Of a DNA stretch of 64,000 nucleotides, positions 27,179-35,714 are shown piece by piece. The first letter of the stretch is position 1. Each line of letters opens with the position of its first letter. The notes under the pieces were generated by a model. The model ran no database searches. It had not been told where the DNA came from and was given only the letters and a program-made list of their open reading frames with translations. Position numbers and translations under genes: made by a program. This DNA is from Thermococcus barophilus MP. GTDB lineage: Archaea > Methanobacteriota_B > Thermococci > Thermococcales > Thermococcaceae. Location: positions 434,001-498,000 of the forward strand of contig NC_014804.1 of assembly GCF_000151105.2 (NCBI RefSeq). Reading direction: 5' to 3'.

Positions 27179-28060
27179 TTAAGCTCGCGGATTTCCCTTC
27201 TTAGCTCTTCCATTCCCCTTCTGAAGTTTTTTGTTTTCCTCTTTCAGGCTCTGAAGCTCTCTTCGAATCTCAAGCAGAGCAGAGGATTCGACCTTTTGAC
27301 GACGATCAACTAGTCCCTTTGGCTTTATGCATTTGTGCATAACCTGCCGCAGTTCTTCCAAGTATTGGAAGGCTTTTTCTGGATCTTTGGCGTATTTTTT
27401 AATGAACTCTTCCAGATCATCCATGTTTGATCCTTCTGCCAGCCAAATCTGTGCGTGATTTATGTTATCTGGGCCCCACGCATCAACGAATTTGGCAATG
27501 ACCTTCGCGACTTCCTCTAATTTCTTCAGTTCTTCCTCAGCTATCTTTCTGCCGAGGTATTCTTCAGTATATCTGCTTTCCTTTAATGCTTCCTCTATTA
27601 TTAAGTACCAGTTTATGCCAAGCGGGTCTTCGTCATGGTGTTTCCACGGTTGTAGGTGACTGTCGACATCTTCTAGTAGAATTATTGTAAACAATTTGTG
27701 TGGAGTTATGCCCAGAATGCTTGCCGCAGCCTCTCCGAATATTTTGAGCCAGAGGGAAAGTTTTGTGGCTTCCGCAAGATCGTGCTTTACTATGGGCTTT
27801 GCAGCACCTTCCGATGCCCCGAATACTCTCTTTCTCTCAAGGTCTTCGTATTTTTCCAGCGCCTTCTCTCCTTCTGGATGGATATACTCTATGAGCTGCC
27901 GCCACATCTTGGCAGTTCTCTCATTTGCACTGAAGAAACCTTGAAGGTAGCCCCGTTCCCACATCCTGTTTCCCTTATGCTTCGTTGCTAACACGATCAT
28001 CAGAACCACCAGTGGTATTTGGAAGTTGAAGAATTTAACGGTTTTCACCAGAAATAACAT
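27179..28060 (-). CDS. Unknown protein with N-terminal membrane segment and C-terminal coiled coil
   Basis: A 293-residue protein that I do not recognise. It has a hydrophobic N-terminus (about residues 1-27, FNFQIPLVVLMIVLATK), a largely helical body, and a basic coiled-coil end (EIRRELQSLKEENKKLQK). ATG 28060 follows GAGG; a GTG at 28075 would overlap the upstream ATPase stop. The gap to the ATPase is only eight bases, so both are one transcript, and the protein may be the target or partner of that ATPase. The flanking cobamide genes on both sides suggest this pair was inserted. Confidence 0.68.
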   Translation of the reverse strand: MLFLVKTVKFFNFQIPLVVLMIVLATKHKGNRMWERGYLQGFFSANERTAKMWRQLIEYIHPEGEKALEKYEDLERKRVFGASEGAAKPIVKHDLAEATKLSLWLKIFGEAAASILGITPHKLFTIILLEDVDSHLQPWKHHDEDPLGINWYLIIEEALKESRYTEEYLGRKIAEEELKKLEEVAKVIAKFVDAWGPDNINHAQIWLAEGSNMDDLEEFIKKYAKDPEKAFQYLEELRQVMHKCIKPKGLVDRRQKVESSALLEIRRELQSLKEENKKLQKGNGRAKKGNPRA

Positions 28061-28068
28061 TAAATTCC

Positions 28069-29469
28069 TCAGCACTCTTTCTTTTTCATCATCAAATCCT
28101 CAAGATCAAATACCAGAAAACCATTTTCCAAAAAATGCTCCTTATCTTCAATGGTTCTGGCGATAACTCCTAACCGAAGGCTTCCGGTAAGTGGCAAAAG
28201 TTTGGACTTTCTTTTGAGATTCCTGAGAATTCTTGAGACATCGATTTTTCTTAAATCACTCCACTTAACTTCAAACAATGCGATATTTTCTCTGTTATAC
28301 GCAACAACATCTATTTCCTCCCCCTTATGCCACCAGCTACCAACCCTCAGAGGTTTAAATCCCAGGTTTATCCGCTTAACGAATTCAAAGGCTATCCTCT
28401 CATAGGTTTTTCCAACAAAGGCTGGAAAGTTCCTTTCCAAATCATCAAGCACCAGATCAAGGTTACCTTCCTCAAGGTATGTATAGTTGTGATAAACAAA
28501 TCGGAACCAGAAGTTGAAGAACTCATCAGCTACTCTGTAAGACACTTTCCTTGTCTTTCGTGGGTCTTCGGTGACGGGTACTTCTCTCCTTAAGTATTCG
28601 TAATGGTTCGTTAGCTCGCTGAGATACTTGCCAACGGTAAGAAGCTTAAGCCCGGTCTTGTCGCTTATTTCCTTTGGCGTAGCATATCCAAGGCTAACAG
28701 CCTCCAGTATCGAGAAGTATGAGCGGTAAAACCTGCCAAACTCAAGCTTGAGTGTGTTCAAGCCTTCCTCACGAAGAGGGGCAAACTCATCAAAAAAGAG
28801 GTTGTTAAGAGTTTCAGCCACGTTTCCTGTGTAGTATCTCTTCAAGTAAAGAAGATACCGAGGCATGCCGCCAAGGGCGGAGTAAAGCTCAACAAAATGA
28901 TTAGGGGGCACATTAGCAAATGTATTCACAAAATCATAGGCAGTCCAGAAGTCAAACGGTCTCAGCTTTATCCATTCATCGACCCTGCCAAAAAGCGGTT
29001 CCTTGTTATCCATGAAAATGCGCTTCATCATGCCAACATATGACCCCACCGCAATGAGTATAAGATTTGCTTCATTTTTCATGTCCCACAGCTTTTGAAG
29101 AGAAGAGAAGAAAGAGGGTTTAACTGAGCGGAAGTTCTGGAACTCATCAAAGACAACAATAAGCTTTTGCTCCTTGGAAAAGTCAAGCAAAAATTCAAAG
29201 AGTTCTTCAAGGGATGAAAATCTTGGTGTAAAGTAGCTTGGAAAATGCTCACCAAGAACGTTTTCTATCTCCTTCAAATATTCTTCAATCAGCATTGCTT
29301 CGTCTTTCTCCCCAACAAAAAAGTAAAGCCCAAGCTTATTCTTAAGGAACTCCCTAACGAGTGCTGTTTTCCCTACTCTTCTACGCCCATAAATGACGAC
29401 GAAAGTTGAACCCGGGTGAGCATAAATTTTTTCAAGCTTCTCAAGCTCAGCCTTCCTGTTGTAGAACAT
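28069..29469 (-). CDS. Archaeal P-loop ATPase with DUF234-like C-terminus
   Basis: A 466-residue homologue of the ATPase at 11192-12523. Walker A is YGRRRVGKTALV, Walker B LIVVFDEFQN, then a sensor-like ILIAVGSYVGMM, a winged-helix part (TPKEISDKTGLKLLTVGKYLSEL) and a PD-(D/E)XK-like end (GEEIDVVAYN, IALFEVKWSDL). GGTGA five bases before ATG 29469 sets the start. It is co-transcribed with the unknown coiled-coil gene downstream. The family is expanded in Thermococcales, with unproven roles in DNA or mobile-element biology. Confidence 0.87.
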   Translation of the reverse strand: MFYNRKAELEKLEKIYAHPGSTFVVIYGRRRVGKTALVREFLKNKLGLYFFVGEKDEAMLIEEYLKEIENVLGEHFPSYFTPRFSSLEELFEFLLDFSKEQKLIVVFDEFQNFRSVKPSFFSSLQKLWDMKNEANLILIAVGSYVGMMKRIFMDNKEPLFGRVDEWIKLRPFDFWTAYDFVNTFANVPPNHFVELYSALGGMPRYLLYLKRYYTGNVAETLNNLFFDEFAPLREEGLNTLKLEFGRFYRSYFSILEAVSLGYATPKEISDKTGLKLLTVGKYLSELTNHYEYLRREVPVTEDPRKTRKVSYRVADEFFNFWFRFVYHNYTYLEEGNLDLVLDDLERNFPAFVGKTYERIAFEFVKRINLGFKPLRVGSWWHKGEEIDVVAYNRENIALFEVKWSDLRKIDVSRILRNLKRKSKLLPLTGSLRLGVIARTIEDKEHFLENGFLVFDLEDLMMKKKEC

Positions 29470-29490
29470 ATTACTCACCAAGTATATTAC

Positions 29491-30234
29491 TCATTTAGTA
29501 ATATTTAAGCTTTTCCTTACAACATCATACTCCTCAAGCATTTCATCATTTGGTTCTCTCAAGCCTCTGCGCACGTACCAAGCTGGATGTCTCAAATAGA
29601 CAGCATCAAAGCCAACTCTTTTCAACGCTTTTTCTGCCGTTCTTCCAAGGGCAAAAATGGCTTTAGGTCTAAGAATCTCAAGCTCTTTCTTGAGAAGAGA
29701 AAGCTCCCGCTTATCAACTCCCTTGAGCTTATTCTCTGGGGGATTGCATTTTACAACATTTGTGATATACACAAAATCGGGGTTAATTCCGAGAGAAAAG
29801 AGAGCTTTCCTGAGCAACATTCCGGAAGCATCTCTGTAAAAGCATATTCCCGTGTATCCACAGCCTTTCCTTCCTGGAGCCTCCCCGACCAAAACAACCT
29901 TTGAGCCAACCCAGCCATTGGCAAAGGGCAAACCTTCAAACCTCTTAACTTTAAGCTGGTATTCGTAGTATTCCTTGTGACAGAATTTGGTGGGATTTTT
30001 AAGCAATTCATTGTACAGCTCTGCAAGTTTGAATGCTTTTTGCTTATCTTTCTCGTTTTTAACCAAAAATCGCTCTTTTGGATTGTAGACAGTCTTAGCA
30101 TAGATTCCGTAAGTTTTCTCATCTAACGACAGCAAATCTCTCCAGTCTCTCAAAAATAGCGGCATGGTTTTATAGTTCCTCGGGTTTATGTAAATGCCGC
30201 CGATCTTTTTCAGGCGTTCAAACTCCAGCAGCAT
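29491..30234 (-). CDS. Uracil-DNA glycosylase superfamily protein, divergent
   Basis: A 247-residue protein with the superfamily motifs VVLVGEAPGRKG (residues about 112-123), ITNVVKCNPPENK (158-170) and RHPAWYVR (about 220), the latter in the place of the usual H-P-S motif. It has Cys residues (FCHKEYY, KCGYTGIC context, VKCNPP) that could hold an Fe-S cluster as in families 4 and 5, but the spacing is unusual and the usual PFVG motif is replaced. It should remove damaged bases. The start is probably leaderless, with a TATA box about 26 bases upstream in a shared divergent promoter. Confidence 0.78.
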   Translation of the reverse strand: MLLEFERLKKIGGIYINPRNYKTMPLFLRDWRDLLSLDEKTYGIYAKTVYNPKERFLVKNEKDKQKAFKLAELYNELLKNPTKFCHKEYYEYQLKVKRFEGLPFANGWVGSKVVLVGEAPGRKGCGYTGICFYRDASGMLLRKALFSLGINPDFVYITNVVKCNPPENKLKGVDKRELSLLKKELEILRPKAIFALGRTAEKALKRVGFDAVYLRHPAWYVRRGLREPNDEMLEEYDVVRKSLNITK

Positions 30235-30237
30235 GAA

Positions 30238-30262
30238 TATAAATCAAAACTTGCATTTATAT
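30238..30262. promoter_or_regulatory. Mirror-image bidirectional promoter
   Basis: ATATAAAT (about 30238-30244) and ATTTATAT (30255-30262) are inverted copies about ten bases apart. Each is a TATA box placed 26-27 bases before one of the two divergent start codons (30268 forward, 30234 reverse). Both mRNAs would begin at their ATG. Confidence 0.6.
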
Positions 30263-30267
30263 CAGTG

Positions 30268-31437
30268 ATGGTCAAGCTGGACTACTTTACAATCGGCACG
30301 AGCAGCCACGTGAGCGGTCTATGCCACAGCATAATTAGGGGAGAGGTCTTCACAACCTGCTCACTCGGCTGTGTTTATTGTTACGCGAGATGGTATCGCA
30401 AGGATGGAATTCCTAAGCCCATTTTTGATGTTTTTAGATTAATCAAAGCCTTAGGGAAGCTCGTGGAAGAGAACATTCCAGTAACTCCGGTTAGATTCTC
30501 AGCTTTAAGCGATCCATTCCAGCCTCCAGCTAAGATAACACTCAAAGCGCTTAAGCTGGCATACAAGCTCAAAGTACCGGTGATTGTGAATACAAAGCTC
30601 TACCCATCAGAAAAGCATCTCAAAGTCCTTGAAGACCTGGCATCTGAAGGCTTGCTGGTTCTTCAAGTCAGCATAACAGCAGAGAAAGATTCTAAGGAAG
30701 TTAGAATCCTTGAACCTTTGGCGAGTCCAATTGAGGAGAGATTAAAGCTGGTGAAAAAAGCAAGTGAAGTCGGAATTCCGAGTGTAGTGAGGATTCAGCC
30801 ATTAATTCCTGGATTGAGCGATAGAGATGTAGAAAACCTTTTAGATGAAATCGCTTGGGCTGGTGCTAAAATGGTCATAATTGAGTTTCTCAGAGTTGAA
30901 AGAGAAAATTTTGAGTTCTATAAAAGATTCTTTTCTAAGCATAGCGAAGTTTACAGCAGAGAATGGGAATCGTATCTGCCGAGGACGCCAAGCGAGGAAG
31001 CACCTCTCATTCAAGTTCCCCTCGAGTACAGACTTAAAACTGCAGAATTATTTGCAAAGGAATCCAAAAGAAGAGGTTTAGCATTTGCAACGTGCAAAGA
31101 GGGCATCTTCAATCTTCACGAGCCTAAAACGATGGACTGCTGTGGGATGGGATTTTTGGGAGTTGAGTGGACAAGGAAGCCGACGCTGTGGGATTTATAT
31201 CTGAAAGCTTATGAGAAAGGGAAAGCAAGAGCTGAGGACTTATGGGAGAGATGTGAGAGAGAAGGACTTTTGTGCGGTGAACGGTTGAAGTTGTATCCTT
31301 CCTGGCTTTCAAAAAGCTTTAAAGCTCATGAAAAGAGGCTTAAAAGCATTTTAAGGAAGCCCGAATTGGTCGAGAAGCTTGTTCCTGTCTTAAAATATAG
31401 AGAGGGACATTATGTAATTAATGAATTGATTAATTAA
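30268..31437 (+). CDS. Radical SAM protein (SplB-like)
   Basis: A 389-residue radical S-adenosylmethionine enzyme. The cluster motif is CSLGCVYCYARW (Cx3Cx2C, about residues 34-41). FSALSDPFQPP and VNTKLYPSEKHL are typical of the archaeal SplB-like orthologous group; further Cys residues occur near the C-terminus (TCKEGIF, DCCGMGF, CEREGLLCGE). The substrate is unknown, with nucleic acid repair or protein activation as possibilities. ATG 30268 has no ribosome binding site but has a TATA box 27 bases upstream, so it is leaderless. It is divergent from the glycosylase-like gene, which may hint at a shared repair role. Confidence 0.85.
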   Translation: MVKLDYFTIGTSSHVSGLCHSIIRGEVFTTCSLGCVYCYARWYRKDGIPKPIFDVFRLIKALGKLVEENIPVTPVRFSALSDPFQPPAKITLKALKLAYKLKVPVIVNTKLYPSEKHLKVLEDLASEGLLVLQVSITAEKDSKEVRILEPLASPIEERLKLVKKASEVGIPSVVRIQPLIPGLSDRDVENLLDEIAWAGAKMVIIEFLRVERENFEFYKRFFSKHSEVYSREWESYLPRTPSEEAPLIQVPLEYRLKTAELFAKESKRRGLAFATCKEGIFNLHEPKTMDCCGMGFLGVEWTRKPTLWDLYLKAYEKGKARAEDLWERCEREGLLCGERLKLYPSWLSKSFKAHEKRLKSILRKPELVEKLVPVLKYREGHYVINELIN

Positions 31438-31471
31438 ACAACTCTATAATTCCACAATCGAGGACAGCAAA

Positions 31472-31484
31472 GGATAAAACATCC
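31472..31484. promoter_or_regulatory. Candidate cobamide operator upstream of the zinc-ribbon / PP-loop / cobZ operon
   Basis: GGATAAAACATCC is a perfect GGAT/ATCC inverted repeat, flanked by a second one (CAGC before, GCTG after). It lies about 25 bases after a TATA-like CTCTATAATT, at the expected transcription start, and aligns with the sites at cbiB, cobS, btuF and cobT. Confidence 0.6.
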
Positions 31485-31513
31485 AAAGCTGCTGTAATTT
31501 TTAGGTGATCCTT

Positions 31514-31762
31514 ATGGAAACGAAAAAATGCCCCTTCTGTGGAGGAACTATGATAAAAGGGAAGAGCAAATTTGAGGGACACGCTCAGTATTTCTGGAGA
31601 GCTCCATGGAAACATGGTTTAAAAGCAGCTTTTACCGGCACTGTTAAGGCCTATCCATGGCTTTGCATTGATTGCGGAGCAATAATTCCCTATGTGGACG
31701 AGGCAGAGCTCCAAAAGATTCGTGAAGAGTATGAGCAGGCTAAATTGGAGGGCTTAATTTGA
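31514..31762 (+). CDS. Small zinc-ribbon protein
   Basis: An 82-residue protein with CPFCGG near residue 6 and CIDCG near residue 53, a split treble-clef or ribbon that should bind one zinc ion, and a helical end. ATG 31514 follows GGTGATC. The stop overlaps the next gene by four bases. It resembles small zinc-ribbon proteins often met in bacteria and archaea without a known function. The shared operator places it with cobamide genes. Confidence 0.78.
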   Translation: METKKCPFCGGTMIKGKSKFEGHAQYFWRAPWKHGLKAAFTGTVKAYPWLCIDCGAIIPYVDEAELQKIREEYEQAKLEGLI

Positions 31763-32400
31763 GGGGTGTGGCATTCTTTTCAGGAGGCAAAGATGGGCTT
31801 TATGCAACGCACTTAGCCGAAAGACAAGGAATTGAAATTCCCTATCTTTTGGCACTGAAAACTACAATCGGCATATCACCTCACTACGAAAACTTAAGCG
31901 AGCTGAAAAAGCTTGCAGACGCAATGAATAAGAAGCTCTTGATCTTTGATATGACCAAAGGAAGTGAAGGCCTCGCTGAGTTCATAGCATCCCTTGATGT
32001 TGATTACATAATCGCTGGGGATGTCCTACTTGAAGATCATTTAAAGTGGGTTGAGTGGCTCGCTGAAAAGAGCGGGACAAGAGCTTTAGAACCGCTATGG
32101 GGTAGAGACACGCTTGAGCTTGCGAAGGAAATAATAAACGCCGGCTTCGAGTACTCAATAATTGCCGTGAATAAGGAAAAGCTCTCAAAGGAGTGGCTTG
32201 GCTATACTTTTCGCTCAATTGGAGACTTAGAGAAGTTTTTAAAGGAAAATCCCAATGTTGATCCCGTAGGAGAGTTTGCAGAGTTCCACACTGTGGTTTT
32301 GAAATGTCCGCTATTTGAGAAGAGCTTTGAGCTAAAACCAGAGGAAGTTGAGGAGGGTGAAAGATACTGGTGGCTGAGGTTTAGGCTGGTGAGAGCATGA
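31759..32400 (+). CDS. PP-loop ATP pyrophosphatase (Dph6-like)
   Basis: A 213-residue N-type ATP pyrophosphatase with the PP-loop FFSGGKDGLYA at residues 5-15 and IIAGDVLLEDHLKWVEW...RALEPLWGRDT, hallmarks of the diphthine-ammonia ligase family (ATP-dependent amidation). In this cobamide operon it may instead amidate or activate another substrate. The start is TTG at 31759, six bases after GGAGGG, overlapping the previous stop (TTGA); GTG at 31768 is an alternative. The stop overlaps cobZ (ATGA). Confidence 0.82.
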   Translation: MRGVAFFSGGKDGLYATHLAERQGIEIPYLLALKTTIGISPHYENLSELKKLADAMNKKLLIFDMTKGSEGLAEFIASLDVDYIIAGDVLLEDHLKWVEWLAEKSGTRALEPLWGRDTLELAKEIINAGFEYSIIAVNKEKLSKEWLGYTFRSIGDLEKFLKENPNVDPVGEFAEFHTVVLKCPLFEKSFELKPEEVEEGERYWWLRFRLVRA

Positions 32401-32855
32401 AAGCTGGAGAAATTCTCCGAAGACTTGAATCAAAAGGTATAACTCTCGAAAAGATGCTCGACACAGCTTTGGAGCTTTACATTGGAGGAGATGCTGAAAA
32501 GATTAGGAAGAAGCTCAAGCCCCTGATGCTCCACTATCTCAAGGATGTCAATGTTCAAGCCCTTCTTATGGCTGCATTGCTCCTTGAGAAGAACTTTAAA
32601 GTCAAAGGAGATCCAGTTAATTTGGTTGCAGATGAGCTGATTGGCATTGACCTTGCAGAGTACATCGGCGGAAAGATAGCTCTTTTTAACTTCTTCTACT
32701 ATGACACCAAAAAGCCGGGAATCTTAAAAGAGCTACCACCGTTTTTGGACGATGCAGTTGGGGGATTCATAGCTGGCTGCATGACCAAGCTCTTCGAGAC
32801 TATGCATTTCGATTCAGCCGAGACTCCCAGCGAAGGAAGAGAAACAGAAATATGA
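32397..32855 (+). CDS. cobZ: CobZ-like alpha-ribazole phosphatase (PgpA-related)
   Basis: A 152-residue protein. ADELIGIDLAEYIGGKIALFNFFYYDTKKPGILKELPPFLDDAVGGFIAG shows the conserved DE, Y-D-K-PG and DD residues of the archaeal CobZ family, related to phosphatidylglycerophosphatase A. CobZ of Methanosarcina removes the phosphate from alpha-ribazole phosphate in nucleotide-loop assembly. The operon and operator fit the cobamide role; a lipid phosphatase is the alternative. The 3' end overlaps an antisense small membrane-protein gene. Confidence 0.8.
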   Translation: MKAGEILRRLESKGITLEKMLDTALELYIGGDAEKIRKKLKPLMLHYLKDVNVQALLMAALLLEKNFKVKGDPVNLVADELIGIDLAEYIGGKIALFNFFYYDTKKPGILKELPPFLDDAVGGFIAGCMTKLFETMHFDSAETPSEGRETEI

Positions 32856-32973
32856 AGAGGATTGTAATGTAATAGCTGACCGCAAAAGGCAGAACCCCAG
32901 CTAAGCCGAGCGTGTATATGAAGGCAAGAGCCAAAACAACGATGAGCAATATTCGGTAGTGTTCTTTTTTCAT
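32800..32973 (-). CDS. 57-residue two-helix membrane protein
   Basis: Reading from ATG 32973 gives MKKEHYRILLIVVLALAFIY, then TLGLAGVLPFAVSYYITILF and IFLFLFLRWESRLNRNA before TAG. It has two clear hydrophobic helices separated by Gly/Pro, a positive start and a basic end. There is no ribosome binding site, but TTTTTAA lies about 26 bases upstream on that strand, fitting a leaderless mRNA. The last 56 bases are antisense to the end of cobZ. Function unknown. Confidence 0.65.
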   Translation of the reverse strand: MKKEHYRILLIVVLALAFIYTLGLAGVLPFAVSYYITILFIFLFLFLRWESRLNRNA

Positions 32974-33015
32974 TGCACAAATAATTGGAGAAAGAATTTT
33001 TAAGGCTTTTCAACA

Positions 33016-33030
33016 TTGGATTAATTAGCC
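33016..33030. promoter_or_regulatory. Candidate cobamide operator upstream of cobS
   Basis: TTGGATTAATTAGCC lies just before the cobS ribosome binding site (GGGTGG) and about 25 bases after a TATA-like TTTTTAAGG. It aligns with the other four sites in GGAT and in CC at the same distance, though its right half is weak. Confidence 0.5.
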
Positions 33031-33040
33031 GGGTGGTTCA

Positions 33041-33736
33041 ATGAAAAACCTCATATCCTTTATGACAAGGATTCCTCTTAAAGGTGACTTTGAAAAAGCG
33101 AGGCAGGGGATTTGGGCGTTTCCCCTTTTAGCAGTTATCACGTCAGCTTTATCCACAATTATCCTTTATTTTAACGTTCCTCTGAAAAATATTTTGGCAG
33201 TTCTGCTCCTATATTTCACCGTAGGCTTGCTCCACCTTGATGGATTAGCGGATTTTGCCGATGGGATTATGGCCAAAGGAGACAGGGAAAGGAAGATTAA
33301 AGCCATGAAAGACTTGAACACGGGAATAGCAGGAATTTTTGCTGTTGTAATGATTCTCTTTGTTCAGGTTTATTCTCTGAGTTATACTCCGTTCTATGCC
33401 CTTTTTCTGGCAGAGCTGAACTCGAAGTATGCGATGGTTCTGGCTTTAAGCACGAAGAAGCCTTTAGGAGAGGGATTAGGGGCTTACTTTATGGAAGCTG
33501 TGAGCAGAAAGCAACTGCTTTTAGCGACCATGATCTACACTCTCTTACTGGTGCCTTTCTTTCTCTACGAGTGGAGAACTGTTATTAGTGTTCTTGGATT
33601 TCTAATTGGGGCTTACATCATAAAGCTCAGCTTAGACAACTTTGGCGGTTTAAATGGTGACTGCATTGGAGCAGTGGCTGAGATAACGAGGGGTGGAACG
33701 CTTTTGATCTTGGCTTTCATTTGGTGGTACCTATGA
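33041..33736 (+). CDS. cobS: Adenosylcobinamide-GDP ribazoletransferase (cobalamin synthase)
   Basis: A 231-residue integral membrane enzyme that joins adenosylcobinamide-GDP to alpha-ribazole (phosphate). It shows the metal-binding stretch [34 protein letters not shown] near residue 65-98, typical of CobS, and the C-terminal [15 protein letters not shown]. It has about six hydrophobic helices. The ribosome binding site is GGGTGG. The stop overlaps the start of cobY (ATGA). Confidence 0.93.
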   Translation: MKNLISFMTRIPLKGDFEKARQGIWAFPLLAVITSALSTIILYFNVPLKNILAVLLLYFTVGLLHLDGLADFADGIMAKGDRERKIKAMKDLNTGIAGIFAVVMILFVQVYSLSYTPFYALFLAELNSKYAMVLALSTKKPLGEGLGAYFMEAVSRKQLLLATMIYTLLLVPFFLYEWRTVISVLGFLIGAYIIKLSLDNFGGLNGDCIGAVAEITRGGTLLILAFIWWYL

Positions 33737-34290
33737 TAATCATCTTAGCAGGCGGAAAATCTACCAGAATGGGAAAGGAAAAGCCCGTCCTCAGGATAGC
33801 TAATAAACCGATGCTCCTCTGGATTTATGAGCAGGCAGAAAAAGTTGATGAAGTTTTAGTTGCATTGAGCAAAAATACTCCCAAAACGAGAGAGCTCTGC
33901 CTTCGGGAGGGAATTCCTTTTATTGAAACTTCTGGAAAGGGCTATGTTCACGATATTCAGGAGCTTTTAAAGGAATTTGGTCCATTTATAAGCATCTCTG
34001 CAGACGTTCCTTTTGTGAAAGCAAGTGATTTCTGGCTCATCAGGAAAGCCTTTGATGGAAAGACAAGCCTAACGGGAGTCCTTCCTCTAAGCCTTGTTCC
34101 AAACGATCTCAACCCTGTAGTCTATAGAGGATGTGCAATTGTTGGATTAAACGCCGTAGCTGGAGAAGGAGAAGAATTTTTCAAGCTCAGCAATCCATTG
34201 CTGGCATTGAATGTGAACACTCTGGAAGAGCTGGAGCTTGCAGAAAAAATTGCAAAGCTGATTTACAGCCCCAAGCTGTCCAAAATATAA
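33733..34290 (+). CDS. cobY: Adenosylcobinamide-phosphate guanylyltransferase
   Basis: A 185-residue nucleotidyltransferase beginning [20 protein letters not shown], the GTP-binding motif of the MobA-like fold, with SADVPFV for metal binding. CobY is the archaeal, non-kinase replacement for CobU; it makes adenosylcobinamide-GDP, the substrate of CobS. GGTGGT four bases upstream and a 4-base overlap with cobS set the start. Its 3' end overlaps the convergent cobQ by 28 bases. Confidence 0.92.
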   Translation: MIIILAGGKSTRMGKEKPVLRIANKPMLLWIYEQAEKVDEVLVALSKNTPKTRELCLREGIPFIETSGKGYVHDIQELLKEFGPFISISADVPFVKASDFWLIRKAFDGKTSLTGVLPLSLVPNDLNPVVYRGCAIVGLNAVAGEGEEFFKLSNPLLALNVNTLEELELAEKIAKLIYSPKLSKI

Positions 34291-35714
34291 CTAATGTCGA
34301 GATTCCTCTCAACAATCTTTGCAAACCTCTCGATTTCCTCTTCAATACTCCACTTCTGTACTGTTATTGGTTCAAGATCCTTTTTTAAGCGAAGCATGTT
34401 CAAAAACTGCTCTGTAAATTCAAAGTTGTGAAAAATTCCGTGGAGATAAGTGCCAAAAACCCCTTTCCCAACAGCTCCTTCGGGCTCAAAAGCCTTAACT
34501 CCGTTTATTTTTCGTATTATTGAGAATGGCTTTTTTGCTACAGAGCGCCCCATCCTAATCTCATAACCATCAACATTTAAACCTCTCATAGGCTCCCACA
34601 TAATTTCAGCCTTTAAATGGTTTGTTCTCTTGGTCTCAGCAAACACCGTTTTAGCTTTCAGCAGACCAATACCCCTAACCTTACCACGTTTCGATTCTAT
34701 GTTATCAATAATTTTTTCTCCAAGCATCTGAAAGCCACCACAGATTCCTACAACGAATGCTCCATCTTTATGTGCCTCAAGTATGGCATCTTCAATGCCG
34801 TTCTCCCTCATCCAGAGCAGGTCTTCAACCGTGTTCTTGCTTCCGGGAATTATGATTAAATCCCCTTCGATTTCCTCTGCTTTTGTTACATAATCAACTC
34901 CGTTTGCCCAGTGGAGGGGTTCAAAATCTGTGAAGTTGCTTATATGTGGGAGCTTAATGATTTGAATGTGCAAATCACCCTTGACTTTTGGAAATTCAAC
35001 AAGAGAATCCTCTTCTGGGAGTTTATGCTCCATATAGGGTATCACTCCTAAAACCTTCTTACCGTATCTTTTCTCAAGATAATCGAAACCAGGTTTTAGC
35101 AGAGAGACATCTCCCCTAAATTTGTTGAAGACAAAGCCGATTACGAGTTCCCGCTCCTCTTTGCTTAATAACTCCATTGTGCCGACTATTGAAGCAAAAC
35201 TACCGCCTCGATCTATGTCCGTAACGAGAATAACTTTGGCATTTGCATGTTTTGCAACACGCATGTTAGCTATATCATAATCTTTGAGATTGATCTCGAC
35301 TGGACTCCCAGCCCCTTCAATTACCACGATGTCGTGCTTTTCCAAAAGCTCATCTAAAACCTGCATGGCTTTTTTGAAAAGTTCCTCTTTCTTTGAGAGC
35401 ATATATTCACGAGCGGAGACACTTCCTATTGGCTTCCCCATAAAAACTATTTGACTCCTCATATTCCCCTCTGGTTTAAGTAAAATGGGGTTAAAATTTA
35501 TTGAGGGCTTCTTTCTGCACGCCAAAGCTTGTAAATACTGTGCCCTGCTGATCTCTCCCCCTTCTATGCTTGGAGCCGAATTTAGGCTCATGTTTTGGCT
35601 TTTAAACGGAACTACATCGTAGCCCATGTCCGTGAAAATTCTACATAAAGCTAAGGTTAGGAGAGATTTTCCAGCTCCTGATGATGTTCCTTGGATCATG
35701 AGTGCTTTTCCCAT
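34263..35714 (-). CDS. cobQ: Cobyric acid synthase
   Basis: A 483-residue glutamine-dependent amidotransferase that amidates four side chains of the corrin ring. The N-terminal dethiobiotin-synthetase-like ATPase has [19 protein letters not shown] and [13 protein letters not shown]; the class I glutaminase-like domain has [10 protein letters not shown] (nucleophile Cys about 333) and [16 protein letters not shown] precedes the ATG. It overlaps the upstream radical SAM gene by 19 bases. No early corrin-ring genes are present, so the enzyme likely acts on salvaged or remodelled corrinoids. Confidence 0.94.
   Translation of the reverse strand: MGKALMIQGTSSGAGKSLLTLALCRIFTDMGYDVVPFKSQNMSLNSAPSIEGGEISRAQYLQALACRKKPSINFNPILLKPEGNMRSQIVFMGKPIGSVSAREYMLSKKEELFKKAMQVLDELLEKHDIVVIEGAGSPVEINLKDYDIANMRVAKHANAKVILVTDIDRGGSFASIVGTMELLSKEERELVIGFVFNKFRGDVSLLKPGFDYLEKRYGKKVLGVIPYMEHKLPEEDSLVEFPKVKGDLHIQIIKLPHISNFTDFEPLHWANGVDYVTKAEEIEGDLIIIPGSKNTVEDLLWMRENGIEDAILEAHKDGAFVVGICGGFQMLGEKIIDNIESKRGKVRGIGLLKAKTVFAETKRTNHLKAEIMWEPMRGLNVDGYEIRMGRSVAKKPFSIIRKINGVKAFEPEGAVGKGVFGTYLHGIFHNFEFTEQFLNMLRLKKDLEPITVQKWSIEEEIERFAKIVERNLDISYILDSLGL

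Noticed and set aside
32699-33016. 105-codon minus-strand frame
   Set aside because: A different frame on the same strand (32800-32973) gives a far more credible membrane protein with a leaderless promoter.
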